This document shows positions 35,557 to 44,400 of a stretch of DNA of 64,000 nt, piece after piece; position 1 is the stretch's first letter, and every line of letters starts with the position of its first letter. The position numbers and the translations under genes were made by a program. The stretch is taken from positions 124,001 to 188,000 of the forward strand of contig CM007992.1 in assembly GCA_002189035.1 (NCBI GenBank), in the 5' to 3' direction. The DNA is from Utricularia gibba (lineage: Eukaryota > Streptophyta > Magnoliopsida > Lamiales > Lentibulariaceae). The notes under the pieces were generated by a model. The model made no database searches. It worked only from the letters and a program-made list of their open reading frames with translations, and was not told where the DNA came from.

Positions 35557-36870
35557 TCATTTCTCTATTGAAGCGTTAGTGGTGATCACGGAGCCTGTGG
35601 ATGCATCATTCTTTTGAAAATGAAGCACTCTTCTTATGCTCAGGTGGAGATTCCCTACGCGCCTGAACATTTTCCTCATTCTTCTGTATGAATGCTCCAC
35701 ATCCTTCCAATTTGGTGTGTTTCCACCGTCTGAAACTACATGAGAATGCCGTCTCTGATGATAAGTGAAGATGGACAGTGGAGTTCGTGTCTCAGATTTC
35801 ATCGTCTCCACTGGGCACTTAAGAGTAGGTTCTTCCTCATGCGATGCTATCTCGTCTCCAGGGTCATTGAGGAAGTGAATGTCGTCCAGAGTGAAGCTGA
35901 AAGTTTTCTTCAAACCTCTGCTCATGGCGTTTCTTTCAGCATCCACATCACTTGTGAGCATATCTAATTCACCATGATGCTTATCTTTGTTGCCTGCTGA
36001 GATCGTTGACAGAAGAAACTTCAAACGAGTGATCTTTTCCTGAGCTGCAGCTTCACTATCTCTGAGACGCTCATTTTCTTTTGTGAGAGAATGCAGCGTC
36101 TGCTCCTTGTCTGCAATGCAACCCTTGAGAAAAGATTTCTCGTCTCTAGCTATTCTTGCTGTGGATTTCGTAGCATCTGCCTCGTTGATGGCTTGTTTCA
36201 TTATATCCCTTGACTTGCTCATTTCTTCTCTTGCAGCCATGGCCGCGTCTTCAGCAGCCTTGAGGGATTCACCAAGTCTGCGGCAGTCATGCTGTGCGAC
36301 TGCCTTTTCTTCCTCTGCCCTTTTAATGCAACTTACAAATCCAACTTCCTTCTCATTCCAAGCCAAAAGTGCTTCATCAGCTTCCAATCTCAGCCTATCT
36401 GCCATGTTTTTGTTCAACACAGCTTCCTCTCTAGCTTCATGTAGTAGATTCTGGTATCGTTCTTCGGTGCTAAGAAGAATTTCCTTCATCCTCTGGACCT
36501 CGCTCCGTGCCTCCTCAAGCTCGTCTTTCTTGAGTCTGAGTTTCTCCTTCGTGTGGTTGGCCTCGGTGACCACCTCCTTGAGAGCAAAAGCAAGATCTTC
36601 CATAGCTCTCCTGGTTTTTTCCTCAGCTTCAGTCGCTAGTTTCCACTCATTTCTCAACTGTTCCATTTCTTCCAACGCGCTCCTTGCTCCTCCTCCAGTT
36701 TCCACTGCATTTTCCTTGACTTTCGGAATGTCTTCCTCTCTCGAGCTTCCCTCTCCACCATGCAGAGAAAGTGTGTGGAATCCTGAGCGTTGGAGCTCAA
36801 TCGTTGTTGCTTCTTCATGCTCGTTCTTGTCTTCTTCCAGTGACTCGATCATCTTGTCCTCTAACCGCAT
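35557..36870 (-). CDS. WEB-family coiled-coil protein (DUF827-like)
   Basis: The product has 437 residues in a single exon and is coiled coil for most of its length (about residues 65-300). The block NMADRLRLEADEALLAWNEK followed by GFVSCIKRAEEEK closely resembles Arabidopsis WEB-family proteins (At5g16730/At1g65010 group). These relate to WEB1/PMI2, which affect chloroplast photorelocation. A basic C-terminal tail carries YHQRRHSHVVSDGG and RRMRKMFRRVGNLH. The protein is shorter than many WEB members of about 750-850 residues, so an upstream exon may exist or this may be a short paralogue. A long open frame on the opposite strand (36083-36949) is a Ser-rich shadow of this coiled coil. Confidence 0.8.
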   Translation of the reverse strand: MRLEDKMIESLEEDKNEHEEATTIELQRSGFHTLSLHGGEGSSREEDIPKVKENAVETGGGARSALEEMEQLRNEWKLATEAEEKTRRAMEDLAFALKEVVTEANHTKEKLRLKKDELEEARSEVQRMKEILLSTEERYQNLLHEAREEAVLNKNMADRLRLEADEALLAWNEKEVGFVSCIKRAEEEKAVAQHDCRRLGESLKAAEDAAMAAREEMSKSRDIMKQAINEADATKSTARIARDEKSFLKGCIADKEQTLHSLTKENERLRDSEAAAQEKITRLKFLLSTISAGNKDKHHGELDMLTSDVDAERNAMSRGLKKTFSFTLDDIHFLNDPGDEIASHEEEPTLKCPVETMKSETRTPLSIFTYHQRRHSHVVSDGGNTPNWKDVEHSYRRMRKMFRRVGNLHLSIRRVLHFQKNDASTGSVITTNASIEK

Positions 36871-38701
36871 GGTCCGATTCTTGAAATCTCTTCTCTTTTC
36901 TAGAATTCAGAATTGCCACATTCTTCACCCTTCCCTAAACCCTTCATAAAAACCAGCTTTAGTCTTCCATGCATGGCCCCTACCACAAGTCTAAACGTAT
37001 AATTTCTGAAATAATTGGGCGATTAGTTGGAATTTTTCAACAATACAGCTGAAGCCATAAGTCATGAGCTTCTGGTATTATTGACGAGAATAAGCACTGC
37101 TCAAGTCATTTCAGTGTAACCTGATCACCATGCCCAGGAAACGTAGTCTTTGTTTGGTTGTCATTTCAGTGTATTCATATTGTTGTATGGTGAAAGCTTA
37201 ATCCCTATCCATGCTTTGAATCATGTGTGCTTAAATCGCGGTGACATTTTCTACAGGTGGTTGTTCCATTACATCAAGCTGAAGGCAGGGAGGGAACCCC
37301 TTCACAGGCACAACCAATCCTGCAGAAAAGTACATCATGACAACCATGAAGTTTGGTTGGTACATGCGATTTTTAAATAACAATGGCGCTATTGGATGCT
37401 TCAGGAACTCTATTCCTCCTTTCCCCAACACATCAATCGGTGTAGAGACGTAGTCATTCGAGCAGCAGAGCCTTTGGAGAAACAAAGGAGGAACTAGTTT
37501 TCCACACATGGTGGACAGTTGCAAGGAAAGCGTCCTGAGAACAATGTGAGTGGTTTTGGTATTGCACAGCACTGAATATTGAGATGAATCATGATTCGAG
37601 AAGAGAACAGGACAGATTTCCTCATCCTCGGTAAGAATGATCCCCATGAGGAAACATCTGGTGGCGTCAGCCCAGAAAACAGAGCACTTGCTTAAATCTT
37701 GTAACCTCTGCAATGAATCCTGCTCACCAAAATGCTCTGAATTCCATCAGGTAGCACTGTGGTGTGTTTGCTAGGCGCCCCACTCCCACTGGGTTGTCGC
37801 TGTTGAAGAGCCTATCTTCCTCCCTTCTCTCTTTTATTATCATCCTCATCGTGCCGTCAAGTCCCTGTCTCGGCCCGCATTTCCCTCCCCTTGTTACCCC
37901 ACGTGCTCAACAAACCCCCATTCCTTCAATGCTGCTGATCCAACCCTCACAACTATCACGTCATTGCCCGCCGTCCAGACTACACCCAACCGTTCCCTCT
38001 GGTTTATCGCGTCTCCTTATCAGCTAACCCACATGGGTTTGGCCTATCAGACGCTCTTATCGCTTCAATGCATGAGCTCGTCGTCAAGCCATGCCCTTGA
38101 ACACAAAGTGTAGTTAAGAGCTGTACGACCCACCGGAGAGTAGAAGAGGAGATTCCTTTTGTTTGCGCGATCTGGGGACCTGAACTCCGCGCCAGTCGCG
38201 TCACATGGTGAAGGCAGTGCCGGAGACGCGCGTGTCGGTGACAGCATATTCGCCGTCGCGTGACGCTACGCTGCTCCCTCCGACATCCCTTCTCCGGTCT
38301 GATACAGAATATTTTATTTAACTCAGTTGAGAAATAATAAATAAACTGATAATGGGAATTCAGTTGCAATTAAAAATAGGTTTTTGTCTTACGGCGGTAA
38401 GTAAAAGGCAAGTCATGTCGGGGAACCGGGTATGTCCGGTCAGTGAACGGGCACGAATGTCGCCATTCCGGGTAAGAAGAAGATGGAGCGGTTGAAAAAG
38501 AATACCAATTACTATGCGTTACTTGGAAATCTGTCGTCACTTTTGTCAACCCTTTTTCCAAACTTTACAGCAAAATTTAGTGATATGACGCAGTAGGGCT
38601 GCAACTTGTTTATCTGGTTGCCGGTAGTCCACTTTTGAACCATAACGCAGCGCATGAATATAAGTCATCGGCACACTGTTGAGGTTTTTCTTAAGCCAGC
38701 T
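36871..38701. other. Divergent intergenic region with an unexplained minus-strand frame
   Basis: This separates the WEB-family gene (-) from the ZF-HD gene (+). A 160-codon open frame runs on the minus strand at 37713-37231 and contains GKGGIEFLKHPIAPLLFKN. I do not recognise it and cannot support it as a gene. The rest shows no homology. Confidence 0.45.
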
Positions 38702-39394
38702 ATGGAGTTCGAGGATCAAGAAGAGGAGCAAGTGGGTGAAGTGGAGCTCGGGCTGACTACCCACGACGGGAAAATGCCGACGCCGGTCAACTCCTCGCCG
38801 CCTCTGTCGTCGATGAAATGGAGGTACAAGGAGTGTCTCAAAAACCACGCTGTCGAAATAGGCGGCCACGCTTTAGACGGCTGTGGAGAATTCATCGCGG
38901 CGGGGGAAGATGGAACCCTGGAATCCCTGAAATGCGCCGCCTGCAACTGTCACAGGAATTTCCACCGGAAAGAACACGAGCACGACGGTTTCGCTCTCCA
39001 CCGCCACCGGCAAATCCTCCTCGCCTCCCACAATGGACCACAAGGGCATTTAGGATATCGTGGCCCAGGTGGGTATTTCCACCTGACCCCGCCGCCGCAC
39101 CAGCGGAGAGTCCCGTTGCTGGCGCTGCCGTCGAGCTCCGGCGGCGGGCCGAGAGACGACATGGAAGAATATTACTCAAATCCCAGCAGCAGCGGTGGGA
39201 AGAAGAGGATGAGAACAAAGTTCTCTCAGGATCAGAAGGATAAGATGCTGAGTTTCTCAGACAGATTGGGGTGGAGAATCCAGAAACAAGATGAAGATCT
39301 GGTGCAGCAGTTCTGTCACGAAGTGGGAATCAAGAGAAACGTTCTCAAAGTTTGGATGCACAACAATAAGCACACTCTCGGCAAGAAAATCTAA
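38702..39394 (+). CDS. ZHD: Zinc-finger homeodomain (ZF-HD) transcription factor
   Basis: The product is a 230-residue nuclear factor encoded by one exon, as usual for the family. The N-terminal ZF-HD dimerisation zinc finger reads [20 protein letters not shown], then EFIAAGEDG, then [16 protein letters not shown]. After a Gly/Pro/Ser-rich linker comes the divergent homeodomain: [20 protein letters not shown], then [15 protein letters not shown], then [17 protein letters not shown]. The recognition helix is intact. I chose the Met at 38702 (MEFEDQEEE) over an in-frame Met at 38654 because acidic starts are typical of ZHD proteins. Which ZHD subgroup it belongs to is uncertain. Confidence 0.95.
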   Translation: MEFEDQEEEQVGEVELGLTTHDGKMPTPVNSSPPLSSMKWRYKECLKNHAVEIGGHALDGCGEFIAAGEDGTLESLKCAACNCHRNFHRKEHEHDGFALHRHRQILLASHNGPQGHLGYRGPGGYFHLTPPPHQRRVPLLALPSSSGGGPRDDMEEYYSNPSSSGGKKRMRTKFSQDQKDKMLSFSDRLGWRIQKQDEDLVQQFCHEVGIKRNVLKVWMHNNKHTLGKKI

Positions 39395-40229
39395 GCTTTA
39401 TCATCTTTATCCCTTCCATTTCACAACGCCTCCCACCATCTGCGTTTCTCGTGGTTCATGTACTGTTACCAGATGATTGAATCAATGAATAAGTTTGTTC
39501 TTCGTGGTTTGTTTCCTCTTTACCCTCCCACCTAGAAAATCGCATGTGTTGGGAACTTGAAAGACAACTTTCAGAAGGAAACCAGATTCCCCTACGTTTG
39601 TTTTTTCACTGCATTTGATTCTGGGAAGCCTAAAGAAGAAGACAAGGCAAATTGTTGAAAAGCGAATGTCACAATGGGCCTGTGCCTTTGTGTGTCTTCC
39701 AACGTGCCTGTGATTCTGGCAAGGAAACATGTGGGCTACAAGAGCAGCAAGCAACCTTTTACATGACAAGCGCTGGGACTGGAGCTGCATTGCGTAAATT
39801 TGAACCCACATCATGGTTACGCAAGGTAGCACGTGGCTACCAGATGCTGACAAAACATGAACACGTGATACAACTTCTTACAGCGCGGATGCTGAGCTGT
39901 CACATGCTATTCGCAAACGGGCCGGCCTTTCCCTGTAAGTAACTTCGGAAATTGAGCCCTATGCCCGTTTCGTAGGCCCATTCGGAGAAGGCCCAAAATC
40001 AAAACAGACAAAACTAGAGATTCTTGACTGGTCCCACGGGAACAGAGTCAAAACAAAACTGACTTTGTGGGCCCCATCTCCGACGATGTGACGTCGTATC
40101 ACGACCTCCATCATTTTTAAAATTTAAATAATTTCCAGCTTCATTTGACTTGTACCGTCTGTTTGTTTCCTTGTCTTGAACGGAAATTTAACTCAAGGAC
40201 GAGCCATACACAAGAAATACGGTATGAGT
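39395..40229. other. Convergent intergenic region
   Basis: This holds the 3' regions of the ZF-HD gene and the cyclin gene, which face each other. I see no other gene. Confidence 0.6.
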
Positions 40230-41847
40230 TCAGGGATCGGGTTCTGATACTGTGGGCTGGTTCCCGTTCACCTCCAGTCTCCTCCTCTTGGAACCCCCGT
40301 TATGCCCTCCAGATGAGCGGGGAGGCGATTCTAGGACGCTTTCATCACTTTCATGGCTCCAAAAAACGGCTTCCAAGACGCCATTTGGGCTGCTGGTCAC
40401 ACAGAAGAGTGAACCAGAGGCTGCAGAATGGGTAGATATGGAGTCTCGAATCAGTTTTAAGCACTTGCTTACTTTGCCCTGCAGAAAAAAAAAAAAAAAG
40501 GTGTTTAGTTTCGAGGCGGGAGTTTTATGATGGGGGACCAAAGCAATTTACTACCTTTTCAACTCTTATGGAACAGGGCAGAGCTTTATCAGGGAAGTCC
40601 ATGGCTACTTGCGTTTCTCCTGAGATGTAAATGGCAACAGCTGCAGCTATCTCAGATGGCCTGAATTCCAAGAAATCTATCCCTGCTTTCAGAATTCAAA
40701 CCACCACGATATTATGAATCAATCGGGGCCGTTTTTCAGAAAGGGTATAGCATTAGTAGTTAGTACCTTTGATAATGCAGGGAAGCATGCGGATTGCCCT
40801 TGAAATCAAAGGCTGCTGTGGGAGCTTGCTGTGGTTCGTCTTACAGAGGAAGTACTCTACAAAGTTTATTGGGTTGCAAGGTTTAATGCTCCAATTCAGG
40901 TTGTTGAGCAAAATCATCTCCATTCTGTGGACAGCTCTTGCCTCGAACAAGAACCTTGTTTCCCCTGTCTGATGTACGAACAGTCCAGACTGTGGAACAA
41001 GACAAGATGAGATCAGGATGAATTCCAAACGGAACGACGAAAATGAATAAAGTCAGCAATCCCGTGTAAACGTTCCACCTGTAAATCGATGGCATTGGGT
41101 ACATTGATCTCTTCCATTTTGGCTGCAAGCAGCAAACAAGCCACTGCCACCAATAAAGCAGCCCATGTTTTACCCTCCTGTATCGTGAACCCAGGGAATC
41201 AATGGAGATTTTGAAATGACACTTCTTAAAGATGTATATGACATACCGGAAGCTCATACACCGAAAGGAATCTATCGAAGTAATTCATGGCTGAATATAA
41301 AGAGACCTCTCCAAAACTGTGATGAACGCAGGCCTGAAAATGAAGAAACAAGAGCTGGTAAAGTCAAGTAATCCAAAACAGTAAGGAATCTATCACTTTT
41401 GCTTTTGCTGTTGAGAGTTAAAAAAAGTTCAGTGATAAGATGAAAGATTCAAAAATCATGCTATATCTCAACTGTGACTCTTTATGCTGGATGAGTCACA
41501 GAACCAGGAACAAGAGACTTGAAAAATGAATTAACAAAGAGTTGCATGTTCACCTTCAACATCCAATCAAAGGCTTCTCTTCTCAAACCGAAATCAATTT
41601 CACCACTTCTCAGTCTCTCAACATAATCATCTCTGGGCATGTAGTCCTTTTCTCTTTCAACCATCCAGCAGAAGCATTCATCGTCAATCAACGGCAACTC
41701 AGTAAACCGGTGCTCAGTTTCTGAACCGGCATTGCTGGAGCGGGGCTCGCACAAGCTCAGGCTTTCACCTTCTTCATCGCACAAAAGAAGGTCCGCTGCA
41801 GAACAACCAAAGCCTTCTTCTTTCTCCTCCATTGAGAATTCACCCAC
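40230..41847 (-). CDS. CYCD: D-type cyclin (CYCD2/CYCD4-like)
   Basis: D-type cyclins activate CDKA at the G1/S transition and bind the retinoblastoma-related protein. Six exons on the minus strand end at 40230: exon 1 to 41554, then 41333-41247, 41177-41079, 40989-40767, 40682-40555 and 40478-40230. Starting at the second Met (41832) gives 354 residues; the Met at 41847 adds five. The RBR-binding LxCxE motif is LLCDE in SAADLLLCDEEGES. The cyclin box reads DYVERLRSGEIDFGLRREAF, then DWMLK, ACVHHSFGEVSLYSAMNYFD, RFLSVYELP and LLLAAKMEEINVP. The second cyclin fold follows (LNNLNWSIKPCNPINFVEYF). The tail is SKRRRLE near the end. The LxCxE context and exon pattern suit the D2/D4 group, with moderate certainty. 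Confidence 0.94.
40484..40499. repeat. Poly-A/poly-T run in the last cyclin intron
   Basis: On the minus strand this is the poly-T part of the polypyrimidine tract directly before the acceptor of the last cyclin exon. Its length may be unreliable in the assembly. Confidence 0.8.
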
Positions 41848-42488
41848 AATGAATGCGCTTCAAGGTGAACGAGAGTTAATCAAAAAAGGAAAAAAGATTG
41901 GATTTTTATCGTTAGCCTTTAGCCCATTTCAGGATGGCATTATTTTCCTGCCATTTCTGCAAAACCCAGAGAGGGGATCGGTGGATTGAAAGTGATTCTA
42001 TAGAGAGAGATGTTGAAGGGGCGCTGAAGGAATGAAGACTGGAGATGGAGGAAATGCTGAGGGATTCTCTATGATCTTTTATACTACCTCCACCTTAAAT
42101 GAATATAATATTAAATCCTCAAATTGAAAAAACATAAAAAAAATAAAAAAAAATTGACCTGGTGAGTTTTCCCATGTAGACTACTACCTCTCCCTGGTTT
42201 GACCCTGTGAGCCATTTTTTCTGTTGTTTGACCATATTCTATAATCATATCAATTTAATTATTAAAAAAATTCATGTTCTTGACTATACTATAATTTTTA
42301 TATTAATATTTTTATTTAAAGCTTCAAATTGTGATCGGAGTTCGTTAGGGTGGCAGGCACCCGGCGGTGCTTTTTCCGTCGCGGTCAAAGCATCTGGTAA
42401 AAAAGTAAGTCCCAGACTAGGACTTGGGTGGGATCAAGGAATTCTAATGTAAAAATAAGGGCATATTCTTTTTTCTTGGCTATGGGTT
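41848..42488. other. Intergenic: cyclin promoter and DIC 3' region
   Basis: Both neighbours read leftwards. The segment includes the cyclin TATA box, listed separately, and an AT-rich block at 42090-42330. No other gene is seen. Confidence 0.6.
42077..42083 (-). promoter_or_regulatory. TATA box of the D-type cyclin gene
   Basis: TATAAAA followed by G reads on the minus strand about 235 nt upstream of the cyclin start. It is a good match to the plant TATA consensus at a plausible distance with a leader of about 200 nt. The call is positional and unconfirmed. Confidence 0.5.
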
Positions 42489-43457
42489 TCAGAAATCCTT
42501 GAGAAGATTGCGGACTTGTTCCAGTGTGACGAACAGCACGACGGTGAAGGGCCCCTGCCGCGAGATGGTGGGAATGAAGCCTTTGTACAGAGCCATCGGA
42601 CCCTCGGCCTTGATGGTCTTCATCGCACAGTCCAGAGGCCCCGCGTAGGGGGCTGCCATTCCCGGCGCCACCTTCATGTTCATCACGCGTGTCTTGATGA
42701 CATCCACGGGGTTGGACACCACGGCCGCCACGAAGCCGGCGGCGAAGCTCGCAGTCACGTGAGTCCCCAGCCCGTCTTTCATCACTTCCCTTTCGAGAAT
42801 CATCTCCTTGAACTGATCGTACGATGCCAGCTGCGATGCGGTGACGAGCATGGCGCGGTTCACGGTGAGGGAGGACCCGCGCCAGAGGCTCGACACCCCC
42901 TCGCTTTTGGTCATCTGTTGAATGGCGTCAACCACGCTTTTGTAGTTGCGGCGCTGTGCTACAGGGAGGCGTCCATCGGCTTGCATACGGATCATGGCTA
43001 CATCAGCGGGGTTGCCCACGGCGGCTCCAACGCCGCCGGCTATTAGGCCAGCAAGGATCTTCTTCTTCAAGGGCATACTGTGGGTTTCCGGGTTTGTCCA
43101 TTTATCTTTAAGAACCTCGTATAGACCCATTCTCGTCGTCGAGTAAAGCGTCTGACGGAGGACGGTGGCGGAGACACCAGAGAAAAGAGCGGCGGGTCCA
43201 TCTTGCTGCACGATTTTCACACCCACGGAAATAAGTCCAGCGCGCGGCTGCGGTGTAGGAACCGGGATGTGGAATTGATGCGCCTGCGCGGCGGTTGAAT
43301 GAAAAGCAAGAGCAGGACGATAAACAGCCGCCCTCGCCGGCGCCGGCGCGGCCTCCCCCTGTAACTGCATCCTCACTTTGATCAAATCAAGAGGGTGAGT
43401 GGAACATCCAGCCACGATCGACGCAATGCCTCCTTCAACAAACCCCTTCACCCCCAT
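42489..43457 (-). CDS. DIC: Mitochondrial dicarboxylate carrier (DIC/UCP5 type)
   Basis: The product is an inner-mitochondrial-membrane carrier of the plant DIC1-3 group (also called UCP4-6). It exchanges dicarboxylates such as malate, oxaloacetate and succinate against phosphate or sulfate. The single exon encodes 322 residues from the chosen Met (43457); an upstream Met at 43463 adds two. Three carrier repeats are visible with signatures HPLDLIKVRMQ, NPADVAMIRMQ and NPVDVIKTRVMNM. Other family blocks are GVSATVLRQTLYSTTRMGLY, EGVSSLWRGSSLTVNRAMLV and YKGFIPTISRQGPFTVVLFV. A longer Ala/Pro-rich loop after the first helix (QGEAAPAPARAAVYRP) is typical of plant DICs. Lack of introns also fits this group. 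Confidence 0.95.
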   Translation of the reverse strand: MGVKGFVEGGIASIVAGCSTHPLDLIKVRMQLQGEAAPAPARAAVYRPALAFHSTAAQAHQFHIPVPTPQPRAGLISVGVKIVQQDGPAALFSGVSATVLRQTLYSTTRMGLYEVLKDKWTNPETHSMPLKKKILAGLIAGGVGAAVGNPADVAMIRMQADGRLPVAQRRNYKSVVDAIQQMTKSEGVSSLWRGSSLTVNRAMLVTASQLASYDQFKEMILEREVMKDGLGTHVTASFAAGFVAAVVSNPVDVIKTRVMNMKVAPGMAAPYAGPLDCAMKTIKAEGPMALYKGFIPTISRQGPFTVVLFVTLEQVRNLLKDF

Positions 43458-44400
43458 TATCAATCAAATCAGGAACCCAGGCAACAACAATCGTAGATGC
43501 GCGAAACCGGGGAACGACAACAGGAAAACGGCAAACGCCCTTAGCCTCCTCTATAAACAATAAGACCAATTGGAATTCGAATTCATCTCACTGGAAACCA
43601 GGAGACGGGGGTGGAGGCCGAAGGCGACGGAGGAGAAGTGAGGAATGTTGGGCCTCTGAGACATATGCCGGTGTGGCTTCCCAAGCCTGGAGGCGGAGCG
43701 CATTTATAGGTATCACAAGAAGAAAGGGCCAGGAACGTGAGGGAAGGAAATTAGGTTTTCCCTTCCCCACGCGCCGGATCTTCTTCGATTCAAATATTTT
43801 TAATTTATGGAATAAGGATCTGAAGACGCCATGCCCGTCGTGCGTCGATCTCACGCGCGGAATCCCCCCAAATAAAAAATAATAATTGATCTGCCATTCA
43901 AAATGTAAATGAGAACCTAATCCTTTTGGAAGAATTGCAGGAACCCTGGCTTCCATTCGTTCTCCGTGAATCCAATTCCATGCATCATTCCCATTGGGAA
44001 ATTGAAGGCATGGCTCAGAAGCAGGCATTGAATCACTTGGGACTGCTTCCACCGAATCGAATGATTCTTCATTGGGCGACCAGTTCAGCGCTGCGCTGCT
44101 TCCTACCAACCGCGTGTCGGTTAAGCACTGCTGACGCGCGGACGCGGGTCCCCAGTTGCCGGTCAACAAAAGCGCCAGCCGACACGCTTGCTGTCACTCG
44201 CGGTTGAGAGTTTTGACTCCCCCCGTGCTTATGCTTAACGCAATGGTGAATGGTGGGAGTAATATGCACTCCAACAGCCTGGTTGTCGTAACTACTGTGG
44301 TAATAGTTGAGTGGGGAGAACACAGAGCCTAACAGTTATGAATTGAACTGTACTCCAGAAAAGATGAGTACATGAGGGAGGCACTTGCCTCTGTTAGTAC
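43458..44400. other. Intergenic: DIC promoter and 3' region of the coiled-coil gene
   Basis: Both neighbours read leftwards. An open frame on the minus strand at 44169-43588 has no homology and overlaps the presumed DIC leader and promoter, so I do not call it. A TATA box is listed separately. Confidence 0.6.
43702..43708 (-). promoter_or_regulatory. TATA box of the DIC gene
   Basis: CCTATAAATG reads on the minus strand about 245 nt upstream of the DIC start. It fits the plant TATA consensus and spacing. No functional evidence is available. Confidence 0.45.

Noticed and set aside
36083-36949. 288-codon open frame on the plus strand
   Set aside because: It is antisense to the WEB-family coiled coil. 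Its Ser-rich low-complexity product is what the complement of Glu/Lys/Ala-rich coding sequence gives.
43588-44169. 193-codon minus-strand frame upstream of DIC
   Set aside because: No family resemblance; it spans the TATA box and presumed leader of the DIC gene.
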